A stretch of DNA of 64,000 nt from Batillaria attramentaria (GCA_018292915.2 JACVVK020000165.1:1169501-1233500), one strand, 5' to 3'. Positions 26,614 to 39,617 are shown, counted from the stretch's first letter. Program-made: numbers and translations. The notes: a model not told the origin generated them from the sequence alone.

Positions 26614-27239
26614 CATCAGCAGCTGGATCAGCTGGAGGTAAGCGGACCTAGTCGAAAGCCAGCCAGTTTTCAAGTCAGAATTGAAGCAGTTTATGTCCGA
26701 CACTGTGTCACTCAGACAGGCAGGCAGCGCGGCGCCCCTCAGTGAGCTAAACGTGCGCTCGCCTACTGTCTGGAGATTTCGCTGAGAAACTTTCAACAGG
26801 TTTTCACTGAGAGGAAGAACGAAGAGTGCGTGCTATTTGGTGGACTGTGACGGAGTTTGAAAGGTCGGCCTTAATAATAATAATAATAATAATTTACCTG
26901 GCGTGACGCGCCCACCTGTTTTGAGTCACAATGGCGGAGTGTAGTTGCCACAACAGACGAGATACTTCCTGGTTGTCAAGTGTCAGTTTCATTACGTCAG
27001 TTTACATTCAAGAGCATACGATTCAGGGGGACACAAGCCTTGTCTTACTGGCAAAAAAAATGCAGTTGTTTCCCTTACACCGTATATGTGACCTGGCGCC
27101 TGTTAGTGTATACAGTAGTTATGTCGTATAGAGCATCTTCACAAAACGTAGAATGTATAGTTTAGTTTCTGTAGAAATTTGACACCGGTATATTTTCTAC
27201 GGTATACTATCTCGTTTATTAACGTCTTAATTTTTTTCT

Positions 27240-27459
27240 TTTTTCACGTTGTTTCCATAGTAATGGAAACAACATCCTAATACGGGCTAAATTTTCCACG
27301 TTCATAGGCAAGCCTCTGTGTTACAAACGCATGTCACTGCTGATCTCCCGCAGCGACTATTTTGCAAGTGTAACTCTGACAATGACGTAAGAAAACGTGC
27401 GTCATCGATGCTGACGTGTATTGTGCAGCGAACGCACTTCTCCTCCTCACTGAGTGCCG

Positions 27460-27540
<81 letters not shown>
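27240..27540 (+). repeat. Dispersed repeat R1 with terminal near-palindrome
   Basis: Begins with TTGTTTCCATAGTAATGGAAACAA, then CTGATCTCCCGCAGCG and GAACGCACTTCTCCTCC, and ends in (TG)n. Matches 60490-60790 and the reverse of 41135-41400. Confidence 0.75.

Positions 27541-27544
<4 letters not shown>
27461..27544. repeat. (TG)n microsatellite at the end of repeat R1
   Basis: Target point of the 1.3-kb insertion in block C. Confidence 0.97.
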
Positions 27545-27546
<2 letters not shown>

Positions 27547-28037
27547 CAGAAAACCACAGGCAACATTCGTCATTCAGAAAATTGCGTTGAAAATTTTCAC
27601 TAGATATTTCTTCTGCTGAGTTCGGCAGGATTTATTTCAAATAAGAAGGAAAGATAATAAATTAGTAAATGAAAGTGCTTACTGTCTAAAAAAAAAAAAA
27701 AAAAAAAAAACATAGATACAAATATGGGTGACTGGTTTGAATCCATTCAAAAACTGAAACTTTCTTTGTGTATAATTTGCAAGAAAATATAAACAGTAGA
27801 AGGAAAAAAGGGGGTACACCATGCAGTCCCTATAATCACTGTATAATATGGAATATTTAAAAGTATGAAAAGTAGAATTCGGCATATTTGTGAGAGCACC
27901 TCTCGGAAAAAGAGAATTTCGGAATGCTCAGCAAAGGAAATCGGTGAAAGTACATTTTCCATCTTTAAAAAAAAATTCAAAATGTCCAGTTTAGCAGAAC
28001 CTATTCTTACGTGTCATACATACAGTCGACAATATCC

Positions 28038-28169
28038 AGGGGCGCCGGAACCGGGGGGGGGGGGGGGGGCCTGTACCCAAGCAGGGGGGGCAAGAGTATC
28101 TTTTTGCCCCCTCTGGAAAATCAGGTGACTATGGCCAGGGGGGGGGGGGGGGGGCAAAGCCATGGTCTT
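28038..28169. mobile_element. G/C-run-rich hAT-like fragment cut by the Tc1 element
   Basis: Starts CAGGGGCGCCGGAACC and matches 24598-24770 up to CATGGTCTT, where the Tc1 left end begins. The rest of the element is not found on the other side of Tc1. Confidence 0.65.
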
Positions 28170-29706
28170 GACGTCCAAAAGAAACGCGAAAAATATCTTC
28201 CATCTTTCAATTCGTTCTTTCCCGGTATTAACAAAAGCTGCGTTATTTTTGGCACCCAGTATATCAAGACCGATGTTTGAGGGAAGCGTTCTGTGAATTT
28301 TACCGCATCAGCGCACTTGCAGTCCACGTGAAGCCCGAGTTAGCTGTGACACATTTCGTGTGCAGTTCAGCTGCATGTGCAAGCAAAGCACAAAAGCTGA
28401 GCAGTGAGTAGTGTTCACTGTCACTAGGGGATAAAAAGGGCACAAAGATACAGGTTTCATCAGTCCCTCATTCGACGCTATCACGATGCCACGACTCACT
28501 TCTGCACAACGCGAGAGGGCCATTGGACGTCTGCAGTCTGGGGACACGCCAGAAGCCGTGGCTGCGACTTTCCAATGCCACATTTCCACCATTTATCGTC
28601 TCCAGCATCGGTTCGTGAACTCTGGCGCTACTGCTGATGCCCAGCGGAGCGGCAGACCTCGAGTGACCACGCCAAGGCAAGATCGCCACATTTTTCGCAT
28701 CCATGCTCAAGATCCCTTCAGAACAGGTGCAGAAACAGCCAGAACTGTTATAGGGACACACCAGGCACCCATTTCTAGGCAAACGGCCAGCCGGCGACTG
28801 CGCTCCAAGGGGGCTGAGGAACTGCCGTCCAGCCAGGGGACCCGTCCTCACCGTGCGCCATAGACAGGCACGCCTGCAGTGGGCGCAAGGCCACGTCAAC
28901 TGGAACAATGTTCGCTGGCAGAACGTGCTTTTCAGCGATGAAAGCCGTTTCTGCATTGACCATGCCGACGGGCGTGTTCGGGTATGGAGAAGAAGAGGTG
29001 ACCGCTATGCTGACAACTGTGTCGTGGAAAACAACGCCTGGGGCGGGCCCAGCCTCATGTTGTGGGGCGCCATCGGCCACAACCAGGTGCTGGGACCCGT
29101 CATCTTCCAAGGCCTGGGTCCTGGACGCGGCAACGGCATTACAGCGCAGCGGTACATGGACCAGGTGCTGCACCCTCATGTGCTGCCCTTTTTTCAGGCC
29201 CACGGGAACTGGGTTTTCCAGCACGACAACGTGCGCCCCCACACTGCCAGGGCTACCCAGGACCTCCTGCAGCGCTCGGGCATCCAGGTGATGCCTTGGC
29301 CAGCGTTATTTCCTGACATGAACCCTATTGAGCAATTTTGGGATTTGCTCCAGACACAGCTCAATAGGGTGGTCCCAAGGCCCACAACTGTCGCTGAACT
29401 TGATCGGGCCGTCCGGCAGGCCTGGGCCAACATTCCCAGGGCAGCCAGCAACACTTTGGTCCGCTCAATGACCCGCCGCTGCCAGGCCGTCATCGATGCT
29501 AATGGGGGCTATACACGCTATTGACTTTTCTGTTAAGCGCAAATGGCGCATCGTCACCGCAACCTTACTGTGTTATGGACAATACGTCAGTGTTGTGCTG
29601 TACCCAAAACTGGACATTATTAATGAAATTTGAATTTTGTTACGATTTTTTCATTATGCAATAAATGAAACTAGACACTGTTTTTCGCGTTTCTTTTGGA
29701 CGTCAG
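28168..29706 (+). mobile_element. Tc1-like DNA transposon, 1.54 kb
   Basis: Inverted ends TGACGTCCAAAAGAAACGCG at both termini (28169 onward, and ending at 29706 on the other strand) enclose one transposase. TA follows the right end, but TC precedes the left end, and the two flanks come from different repeats: a G-rich hAT-like element on the left and a mariner relic on the right. The insertion has therefore been rearranged, or the left target base pair has mutated. Confidence 0.9.
28486..29524 (+). pseudogene. Tc1 transposase, DD34E, one frameshift
   Basis: An N-terminal helix-turn-helix part from ATG 28486 (LTSAQRERAIGRL) and a catalytic part ending at TGA 29522-29524 lie in two frames. 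The switch is at a run of five G near 28810. The catalytic motifs are FSDESRF, then QHDNVRPHTA and NPIEQFWD with 34 residues between the second D and the E, as in Tc1. About 345 codons once the shift is bridged, normal for the family. Single copy in the window; recent by its state of preservation. Confidence 0.9.
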
Positions 29707-29708
29707 TA

Positions 29709-30165
29709 TATATCTACCACACTTAACGCATGTATGCGTGTGCTTTGTCAAAGTTGTTTTACAAAATGTCAAATTAATCACTTGAGTACGTTCGATTTTA
29801 CAGATCAACAAAGTGGATAACCCTACAGCGTCATCTCGCTCTGTGCGGCAACTCTGGAACCAAGCCAATGATAGCTCTTGTACGACCTCGACCTCTTAGC
29901 GACGTGACTGGGGTTATCCCAGACCTGACAAAGGCTCACGTCACGTCATAATGATCTGACAATATTTGACGGCAAGGATGCCCCTTCCCTAAACTGATTA
30001 ACCCACAAGGTTATGCATGTCTCTTGCTGGTGGAATGAATTGAAAAGTGCCACACAGTAGATGGGGCAAACTATTTGATCTTGCTGCGCAACGAAATCAT
30101 CGTCAACGTCGTTCTGTTCCATCAGGACAATGCACCTGTCCATACATCAGCTGAAAATCGTCCAT
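29709..30165 (+). pseudogene. Mariner-like transposase relic, cut by a MADF-exon element
   Basis: Contains NVVLFHQDNAPVHTSAENRPW in one plus frame (30105-30165), the second catalytic aspartate block of mariner. The relic ends abruptly at 30160-30165 where a different GC-rich sequence starts. Confidence 0.65.
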
Positions 30166-30319
30166 GGAAAAGGAGTTGGCAGACGTCGGCCGACGCGTCG
30201 GTGAGAGTAGAGCGGCGCTCTACTCTGGGCGAGTCGGTGACCTTGTCGGCGGAAATCCAAGCGATCTGATTGGCCGTTAGCGGAATGCGGCCTTGATCCG
30301 GAAACCGGAAACTTTGAAG

Positions 30320-30430
30320 ATGGCGGCTAGCAGTGTTCAGCCTCAACTTTCGGTGGCTAAAGTCATCGAAATGATCGATTTGATTCACGACCGACCATAC
30401 TTGTGGGAGCGAGTCGGCGAGCGCGCGTTT
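30320..30430 (+). pseudogene. Second MADF-domain first-exon remnant
   Basis: ATG at 30320 (GAAGATGGCGG) followed by VIEMIDLIHDRPYLWERV, which fits the first helix of MADF. It lies in a GC-rich stretch (30165-30500) that interrupts the mariner relic and carries repeated CATGGAAAAGG motifs at 30163 and 30479. No continuation was found. Confidence 0.55.
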
Positions 30431-30499
30431 CCATGGCAGATTTTAGTTGCCCGACAATCGGCCGTTGTACGTCGGTCATGGAAAAGGGGCTTTAGACGA

Positions 30500-31030
30500 C
30501 TGACCGATGTCGGATATGGCGCAAGCTATGGACAGGACAGTTTTTCAGCACGGTTTTGTCGCGGTTTCTGGACACTGTGTGAACTTTGCAACTGTGACAG
30601 AGTTGACTGTGTTTGCACGATCGACTCTGTAAATATTTTTCACATTTCGGAAAGCTTTTTTGGGGGGGAGCTTAGATCTTTACGGTATTGTGAAGTTTAA
30701 AGTAAGGAAGAAAAAACACAGGATAAAGTCTAGCTTGCAGCTGTCGCATCGCATGCTCACTTTGTACAGAATGAATCTACGGTACTGTGAACTCTTCCTC
30801 CACGACTCCGGCTTTCCACACAGTTACAGTGGATGCTGGGGATAAACAAGAAGTGAGGGGGAGGGGAGGGGCGGGGTGTTTGAAACCGACTGTTTTCAGT
30901 GAAGGGAAAGTTTACGATGTTCATAGTGGTCTGTCTCTGCACGGAATCATTTTTGACGACTTGTGCAATCAGATTTATTTCGTTCTCTACAACGTGTCTG
31001 AAACCATGGTATGGAATTTTCGGCACCAAA
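30500..31030. other. No supported gene
   Basis: Mixed-composition DNA with short open stretches that lack recognisable domains. Confidence 0.4.

Positions 31031-31031
<1 letters not shown>

Positions 31032-31107
<76 letters not shown>
31032..31107. repeat. (AC)n microsatellite
   Basis: Pure dinucleotide run. Confidence 0.97.
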
Positions 31108-31109
<2 letters not shown>

Positions 31110-31890
31110 GACTTGGCCTGAAACAAGCGTAACTGACTACATAGAAACTCACCTCAGTGCGTGTAGGCGGACGACCAACAAAGTGTTCCGTTCACACTGC
31201 ACAGTGCAGCAACAATACACGATATACAGAATATATACTGAAGGGCAAAAGAAAGTCTCCACTTTACAAAACCCGGCTGAGATAGGGCAGATTGCTAGGA
31301 TCTGGTTGCATGCGGCGTGGAGCGGAACTGTTCCTGTTGCTTTAGACTGACAATTCAACTACCTTGATGGTGTAGTGCCAAAAACAAATGTGTCAGGTTA
31401 AGTTAGGGTGCGAGTATAATTATTATGTTATACTTTAGTACCATCACGTTGCTGCTGCAGACGGGAACGGCCAATCGGTGACAGCTGCTTCAACAGCCAG
31501 CCAATCGGCGACGCTGCCAAGAGGTGCACCGGGAGAGAACAGAGTCCAACTACTAATGGGTATATACAATCACCACCACACCCTTCACACCCCCCCCCTC
31601 ACCCAATCCACCCCCACCCCCCACCACTCCGCCCTCAGTCTCCGATCCCGAGACCCTTCACACTACTGCGAGTTCTAGGCCAGGACAACTTGACTGTGAC
31701 ACATTGACTGATTAAACAAACATGATAGCAGATTATGATAATGGCTTACGTCAAGTGACTAGCACCTTTTGTCTGATTCTTTTTACTGCATGGGTCGACA
31801 TGAGCGAGACAGTCTCACTGTGGGGCAGATTATGTTGGGGAACATGCATAGTCTGGTTAAGTTGTGTGTTTCTCTATCTGACCATACAAC
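31110..31890. other. No supported gene
   Basis: Contains CTGAAGGGCAAAAGAAAGTC (31239), which resembles a Tc1-type end, and a C-rich CACCC stretch at 31575-31630. Nothing coding supported. Confidence 0.35.
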
Positions 31891-31891
31891 A

Positions 31892-31892
31892 C

Positions 31893-31970
<78 letters not shown>

Positions 31971-32027
31971 TGTGTGTCTGTGTGTGTGTGTGTGTCTGTG
32001 TGTGTGCTCTTCTTTGTTTATTTTGTC

Positions 32028-32096
<69 letters not shown>

Positions 32097-32115
32097 CTTC
32101 TTTGTTTATTTTGTC

Positions 32116-32206
<91 letters not shown>

Positions 32207-32281
32207 CTTCTTTGTTTATTTTGTCCTCTGTGTGTGTGTGTGTGTGTGTGTGTCTGTGTGTGTGTCTGTGTGTGTGTGTGA
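31892..32281. repeat. (TG)n array with three identical 24-bp spacers
   Basis: CTCTTCTTTGTTTATTTTGT-CCTC recurs at 32008, 32095 and 32206, separated by pure TG runs. Confidence 0.95.
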
Positions 32282-32289
32282 GGTCGAAC

Positions 32290-32780
32290 AAATAGTGTGC
32301 GTCAACCCGTGGCCAAGTCCAACAGTTACACTTGCAAAGAAAATGTAAGTTTGTGTCACTGGAGAATGTTGGTACATGTATGTACGAAGTATTGGATTAC
32401 ATTTCTGTTCGCAAGATAATTTGTGAGTACGCCAAACTCGCCCTCACACCCTTCTGACTGAGTCACGGGACAGTCTCGCGTTTGCCAGTCGACTCCGTGC
32501 TTCATGTCAGAAACAGCAAGATTATCGGTCACATGAACACACTTTATAAACACATGACTGCTGATAACACTCGGCCGCTCTTGATCAAACCAGCGGTTTT
32601 TATGACAGTTGTCTGTCGAATTACAGTCTGTACTATCGACCTTTTTTGTTAGGGAGTAGCGTCCCCTACTCAACGACAAACCCCGTGTAACCCCTTTATC
32701 AGTATCATTAGCCATCCTGGCAAAGTTTCTAGTTGGGGGGGGGGGGAGGAGCGGGGGTCAGGGGGTCGAATCTCAACCAT
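32290..32780. other. No supported gene
   Basis: A minus-strand frame of 119 codons (32715-32356) has no recognisable domain or codon pattern. Confidence 0.35.
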
Positions 32781-32883
32781 GTGCATAGTTGGCCGGGATT
32801 TTCCTGGTCCGAGCCCAGGGGATATGTGTCAAGAACTGTTAAAATCCAATTTGATGTGGGTCCTGAACATTCATCCCTCCACC

Positions 32884-33640
32884 AATTCACTCCTAACCCT
32901 CATCATAACCACTCACTCAATCCTAACCCTCATCATAACCACTCATTCACTCCTAACCCTCATCATAACCACTCATTCACTCCTAACCCTCATCATAACC
33001 ACTCATTCACTCCTAACCCTCATCATAACCACTCATTCACTCCTAACCCTCATCATAACCACTCATTCACTCCTAACCCTCATCATAACCATGCAGTCAT
33101 TCACTCATAACCCTCATCATAACCAGTCATTCACTCATAACCCTCATCATAACCAGTCAGTCACTCCTAACCCTCATCATAACCACTCACTCACTCCTAA
33201 CCCTCATCATGACCACTCACTCACTCCTAACCCTCATCATAACCACTCATTCACTCCTAACCCTCTTCATAACCAGTCATTCACTCCTAACCCTCATCAT
33301 AACCACTCATTCACCCTAACGCTCATCATAACCACTCATTCACTCATAACCCTCATCATAATCACTCACTCACCCATAACCCTCATCATGACCACGGGGA
33401 GCCGGGGTGGTCGAATGGCAGAACGTTGGACTTCCAGTGCTCGGGTCGTGAGTTCGAATCCCGGCTGGGGTCAAATATTGTGCTGGCTTTTTCGTCGTTG
33501 CCCCGTCTATGATATCACCCGTACGTGGTGGAAAAGGACGTTAAACTCCCAAACACCCATCCACCCTCATCATAACCACTCATTCACTCCTAACCCTCAT
33601 CATAACCACTCATTCACTCATAACCCTCATCATAACCACT
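32884..33640. repeat. 30-bp minisatellite (CCCTCATCATAACCACTCAT...)
   Basis: About 19 units with a 30-bp period, split by the SINE at 33396-33563. Confidence 0.93.
33396..33563 (+). mobile_element. Short tRNA-derived SINE inserted in a 30-bp minisatellite
   Basis: Full member of the GGACGTTAAAC-tailed family. The flanks CCCTCATCATGACCAC and CCCTCATCATAACCAC are both minisatellite units, so the apparent duplication may be just the target repeat. Confidence 0.88.
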
Positions 33641-33699
33641 CATTCAGAAAATGCTCTTGTCTGGCTTCACACGTGTATATCACTCATCATCTGGAGGAG

Positions 33700-33840
33700 T
33701 GGGGGCCGCGATAGCTGAATGGAATAAGCGTCAGATTGTCGAGTGTAATCCCTACACCTTTGACTAGAGTTCTGTGTCTGTCCCCGATTTTGACATCCGA
33801 GAGAGAATCCTGGCTCGAACGTTAGCAGTTTCTGAAATAT
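33700..33840 (+). mobile_element. Possible tRNA-headed SINE fragment, third family
   Basis: GGGGCCGCGATAGCTGAATGG followed by GTAATCCC-like sequence resembles a degraded tRNA head; no tail or duplication could be fixed. Confidence 0.3.
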
Positions 33841-33877
33841 CATGATAGAACAATGGGGTCAGAAACGTCAAGGCCAC

Positions 33878-33958
33878 TCGTGTGTGTGTGCGTGTGTGCG
33901 TGCGTGCGTGCGTGCGTGCGTGCGTGTGCGTGTGTTGTGTGTGTGCGTGCGTGCGTGC

Positions 33959-34043
<85 letters not shown>
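33878..34043. repeat. (TGCG)n(TG)n microsatellite
   Basis: Tetranucleotide start turning into TG. Confidence 0.95.
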
Positions 34044-34044
<1 letters not shown>

Positions 34045-34259
34045 GAGAGTGGCGGAAGGGGTGGGGGAACGGAGCGGCGGAGGTGGGGGTGGGGGTGGAG
34101 GAGGTAAGGGAATAAGGTAGAAAAGAAAGGTATCTGTGAACGTGTTTGTGTCAGAGTGACCCGTTTGACTGATAAGTACTATCTGCTGAATGTGACACTG
34201 ACAGAGATAGCGAGAGAGAGAGAGAGAGAGAGAGTGTGTGTGTGTGTGTACGAACAAAC

Positions 34260-34680
34260 GAACCAATTCCATTGTTCAACAGAAAAGGTTTAACCATACT
34301 TTTGTCATTTTCCATTTACAACAACAACAACAACAACAACAACAAAACTACAATGAAGCGCGTATGGGCTGATCTGAGCACCAAGATACCACCTTGAACT
34401 GAAGTGAACTACTTTATAATGGACAAATGTTCACAAAATGGACAAAATGTTCTGGCTGATCGTAAACGTACAAGACATTTGTGCTGAATATTGTCCGCTG
34501 TGTCGCAGACATAACAAGACATGCCCGCCTTGGTAAGAAGGTTATCCGATATTTTGACTGTGTTAATTGTACCACGAGAAATGCTACAGCTACTGGAAAT
34601 AGACATCGACAATGAGTGAGTAAAGACACATGGGTCACGATGTAGAAATAGAAACCAGACTACCAGGTTAATCCGAGACA
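34260..34680. other. Possible non-LTR retroelement shadow
   Basis: Minus-strand pieces such as GMSCYVCDTADNIQHKCL have the Cys/His look of a retroelement C-terminal zinc region, followed by (CAA)n at 34318. Too short to classify. Confidence 0.3.
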
Positions 34681-34682
34681 GA

Positions 34683-34864
<182 letters not shown>

Positions 34865-34869
34865 AACAA

Positions 34870-35289
34870 TACCACAAGAAACATCTGACTATGCCGCTCC
34901 CAACCGGAAGTTACAAATCACGTGACACAATGTACGGAAGTCTCGTCGTTACTCTCTGACTATCCAGCAATACTCAATCTCACTCATGTTTTCCAACGAT
35001 TTTTGTCGTCAGGTGGAAGTATATAATGAGATCATGTGACCTCCTTATACTGATCCATGACATCCTTTACATACATATCAGTCCCGCAGTCTGCATTCTA
35101 CAGCCTAATGTACTATGGATGGAAATGTAGATAAAGAACTACCAACAGCATCATGTTAGTGACCATCAGAAAGTCATGTACACAACACTGTCACCTCAAG
35201 TCATTGCACTGTAAGGTTCGTGTGTTGACTTGACATGACATGGGTTACAATTAGTACACCATCATTTTCTCAGCTAAACTCTCAGGCTA
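34870..35289. other. No recognisable feature
   Basis: Single-copy-looking DNA before the 54-bp repeat array. Confidence 0.4.
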
Positions 35290-35910
35290 TAGCGGCTTGC
35301 AGTCTAAACTATTCTGCATGTAATTATCGATGTCTGAAAACAGAGACGTGTGTATATCATTATTTCTGTGCATGTCAGTATTAATGTCTGGTGCCAGAGA
35401 TGTGTGTATATCATTATTTATATGCAACTAATTATCCATGTCTGATACCAGAAACGTGTGTACATCATAATTTATGTACATAATTATTATCATCCGTCCA
35501 TCCGATGCCAGAGACGTGTGTGTATCATTATTTATATGCATGTGATTATCGATGTCTGATGACAGAAACCTGAATAAATCATAATTTATGTGTAGCTAAT
35601 CATCAATGTCTGATGACAGAAATATGAATATATCATTATTTATGTGCATGTAATTATCACCGTCTAATGACAGAGACGTGTGTATATCATTATTTATGTG
35701 CATGTAATTATCACCGTCTAATGACAGAGACGTGTGTATATCATTATTTATGTGCATGTAATTATCACCGTCTAATGACAGAGACGTGTGTATATCATTA
35801 TTTATGTGCATGTAATTATCAAAGTCTGCTGACAGAGATGTGTGCGAGTCATTACACATGTGCATGTAGTTATCGATGTCTGGAATAGAGCAGTTTGTAT
35901 GTCATTATGT
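35290..35910. repeat. 54-bp tandem repeat, about 11 units
   Basis: Units hold GTCTAATGACAGAGACGTGT, GTATATCATTATTTATG and TGCATGTAATTATC. Units at 35661, 35715 and 35769 are identical; outer ones are diverged. Not CRISPR: there are no unique spacers. Confidence 0.93.
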
Positions 35911-36429
35911 ATGTGCATGTAATTATCAAACAGAGAGAGAGAGAGAGAGAGAGCAAACAAACATCTAACAAAAAAAAACAAAAAAAAACAGCGACAAAGA
36001 TTTGAACTGCAGTACGTGTGGTGTCACAGTGTGAGTGGGAATGAATGCTGTGTAACAAACGTTATGATGTGGAAACACAGACACACAGCAATGTGTAGAT
36101 TTCGTCACGACAACGGACAGACATGAAACGAGTGACAAGACAGAATCATACAAGAAATCTTTTCCACAACAAACACTCAAGTCAGGATTTGGTTCAGTTT
36201 CCAAATTGTTATTGAAAATACATGTTCAAAAGTCTGCATACAATGTAACAACGAGAAATTGAAAATAACAAAAATCCGTCTGATTTGTTATGGGGTAAGA
36301 AAAATGCACCCCCCACCCCCCTCCCCAATCCCCCACCACCCCCAATTAACCCACCCACCCACCACCACCATGATTCAAAATGAAATAACACAAACACGAG
36401 GGCCTTAGCTGGCCACCCTAACCATAAAC

Positions 36430-37197
36430 ATTACTGAGAATGTATCAACATAATTCATCAGCATGATCAACTGAACATAATCTGTCAACATAATCTATCA
36501 ACATAATTCATCAGCATAATCGATCAACTGAACATAATCTGTCAACATAATCTATCAACATAATCTGTCAACATAATCTATCAACATAATCTATCAACAT
36601 AATCTATCAACATAATCTATCAACATAATCTATCAACATAATTCATCAGCATAATCTATCAACATAATCTATCAACATAATCTATCAACATAATCTGTCA
36701 ACATAACCTGTCAACATAATCTATCAACATAATCTGTCAACATAATCTATCAACATAATCTATCAACATAATCTGTCAACATAACCTGTCAACATAACCT
36801 GTCAACATAACCTGTCAACATAATCTGTCAACATAATCTATCAACATAATCTGTCAACATAACCTGTCAACATAATCTATCAACATAATCTGTCAACATA
36901 ATCTGTCAACATAATCTATCAACATAATCTATCAACATAATCTATCAACATAACCTATCAACATAATCTATCAACATAATCTATCAACATAACCTATCAA
37001 CATAATCTATCAACTGAACATAATCTATCAACATAATCTATCAACATAATCTATCAACATAACCTATCAACATAATTTATCAACATAATCTATCAACATA
37101 ACCTCTCAACATAATCTATCAACATAATCTATCAACATAACCTATCAACATAATCTATCAACATAATCTATCAACATAATCTATCAACATAACCTAT
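36430..37197. repeat. 12-bp minisatellite (CTATCAACATAA), block C
   Basis: About 60 units, over twice the number in block B, with CTATC/CTGTC variants and occasional AACTGAACATAATC breaks. Confidence 0.93.
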
Positions 37198-37379
37198 CCA
37201 AACAGCTAAAGCTGAACATTGGACAAATCAACCAAAACACACACTGTGACACACTTGAAATTTGAAATACTACTATTCCTACAGTTGGATCCTGTTTCTG
37301 ATATTTACAGCATTTACAATATTTGACAACTAGAATAACAACAATACAGTATTTACATTTTTTTGTACAATATTCATGG

Positions 37380-37580
37380 TAGTTAAAGTAGCATTTTCGT
37401 TTGTACAGTATTTACAACGTTTGCACAGTATTTACAATATCTGTAAAATATTTACCATGTTTGTACAGTATTTACAAGGTTTGTACAATATTTACAATGT
37501 TTGTACAGTATTTACAATATTTGTACAGTTTTTACAATGCTTTACAGTATTTACAATGTTTGTACAGTACAGTATTTTCA
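37380..37580. repeat. 20-bp minisatellite, block C
   Basis: About nine degenerate units of the array at 13005. Contraction here while the neighbouring 12-bp array expanded. Confidence 0.9.
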
Positions 37581-38316
37581 CTCTATAAAGCAACGACAGT
37601 ACAGTGTCTGGGATGACAGTTGCTAGTTTGTCTGTGGAAGATTTCTTCTCTGATCACAAACAGTCTCTATCGCCATGTTTGTCTTTCCACCAACTGTCTT
37701 CAAGGTTTTAATTACCAAGTCAGACTGGGCCATCTCATAATAACACAAGATGGCCACCAGCCCAATATGTTGTTTCCATTCAATGACATGCTGTAGTCAC
37801 AGTCGTAGTCGTTGTGTCATGTATGCAGCCCGCGCGCACACGCCGGAACGCAAGCTCTCTGACATCAAGCATGCTGACATAAAGAAAGTACTGAAAACCC
37901 TTATCGTGCCTCTATGCACTTGCAAAAACCCAAACACATGAGGTCGTGTGAGCTCGCCTAGCTGGTTGACGTCACAACTTTTTGGCGTATGCGAGGTTCT
38001 ACATGGGTGAATGAATTCTTGTAATAAAGTCGTTCCCCTTTGACAGGGTTACTTCCCGCAGACCTGACTGACAGACGATTGCTTACTGGTATCGGAGAAG
38101 AGACCCTCTCTCTCTCTCTCGCCTTAGACGCGCGCTTGCGCGCGCACGCACGCATCCCCCCCCCCTACACACACACACACACACATTATACAAAGACCTT
38201 GGAATCAGAAAGACGCGTCACTCCTGCCCTCGTAAGAGAGACATATAGCGGGACAACGCGAAGAGTTGTCTGCCCGCATTAGCGCGCATCCTAGATCTGG
38301 CCCCTATAGTGACAGC

Positions 38317-38440
38317 ATGGCGGAAAGTGGAAAGCGATCACAAAAGCCGGGCATGCAATTGTGTTCTGCGCCGAATTGTTCAAATAACAGACAAATATAA
38401 ACGGGGAAATACTTCTTTTGGTATTCCTGTTGAAAAACAA
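38317..38440 (+). pseudogene. THAP zinc-finger first exon, left arm, broken
   Basis: ATG at 38317 opens 27 codons with CSAPNCSNNR, the C-X4-C start of a THAP (C2CH) DNA-binding domain, then a TAA at 38398. The expected next part (TSFGIPVEKQ) continues in the +1 frame, so there is a single shift. THAP domains occur in P-element-type and other transposases. Confidence 0.6.
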
Positions 38441-38623
38441 ACTTTTTTTTTTTTCGCTTTCTTGCAAAAAAAAAAAAGACCTCAAGTGGTACGTGTGCAT
38501 GCAGTGTAAACAAACAGTAAACACACGCGGCTGACGCAGATACAGCGTAATTTTTTTCCCCTGACAACTTTACAAATCACGGTGACTTAAATTGTGCTAG
38601 CGTCTACCTGCATCTAAATTCAG

Positions 38624-38625
<2 letters not shown>

Positions 38626-38700
<75 letters not shown>
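38626..38700. repeat. (AC)n microsatellite inside the double-THAP element
   Basis: A second tract lies at 38973-39026 at the matching place of the internal tandem repeat. Confidence 0.97.
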
Positions 38701-38705
<5 letters not shown>

Positions 38706-38970
38706 TGTCACTCATACGGCGGCAGGTACGTTCATCGGCACTTGTTCCAGTTCACATACTGTTGGGGGGAAATCTGTAGGTATGTACAGAACTCTTTTCT
38801 TAAAAATCAAGAGGTTTGCATGCAGTGTAAACAAACAGCAGTAAACACACGTGGCAGGCGCAGACATCAGGTTTTGGTGTTGTTTTTGTTGTTTTGTTGG
38901 CGGTGGTGTTTTTTTTTTTAAACTTTACAAATAACGTTGACTTAAACTGTGCTAGCGGCACGTTGCACTG

Positions 38971-39030
<60 letters not shown>

Positions 39031-39617
39031 CAAAATCATCCGGCTGAACTTCATTCTAACCATTGTAAAACCATATCACAACATAGAATCTGCTGGATCG
39101 TCGGTCGCAGATATGATTAATGCTGAGTTAGCAGGAAGTATTCAGCGGATGCGTCCATCTTTGGATCTCTCGCACATTCGATCTTTCTGTGTTCCGTACT
39201 AGTTTTACTTGAACACATCGAACGAAATGCACTGCGTAGCCTACGTACAGCAGTGAAAGCCAAACTAGATCTTTCGTTCGTCCTCCGGAACTTTGAGAGT
39301 ACTTATGTTTCCCATAGGCCTAAAACACATGCGAAATATATGGGGGGAGACCACCTGTCAGTCGCTGACATCTTCGTTTTTGTTTATTTTGTTAAAATGT
39401 TTTACGGCGGCTAGTGTAGGGTTGGGTCAAACAAACAGACTTTTTACAAGCATGCGGATTTTATACTAAATTTACGCCAGTCACACGTCGTGGATGCGGC
39501 GATTTTGGTTTTCACGTGTGATGCTATGTGTTATGTTTGGGAGAAAACATAATCTTGGCTCCAACTTCGATACCGATCTTGGCTCCAACTTCGATATCGT
39601 AGGCATACCTACCTCTA

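Noticed and set aside
28468..29493. Minus-strand frames of 99-162 codons opposite the Tc1 transposase
   Set aside because: Shadows of the GC-rich transposase coding strand.
31722..32348. 208-codon plus-strand frame
   Set aside because: Three quarters of it is (TG)n; the ends show no domain.
35290..35910. CRISPR-like direct repeats
   Set aside because: 54-bp units are contiguous with no unique spacers, in a eukaryotic setting.
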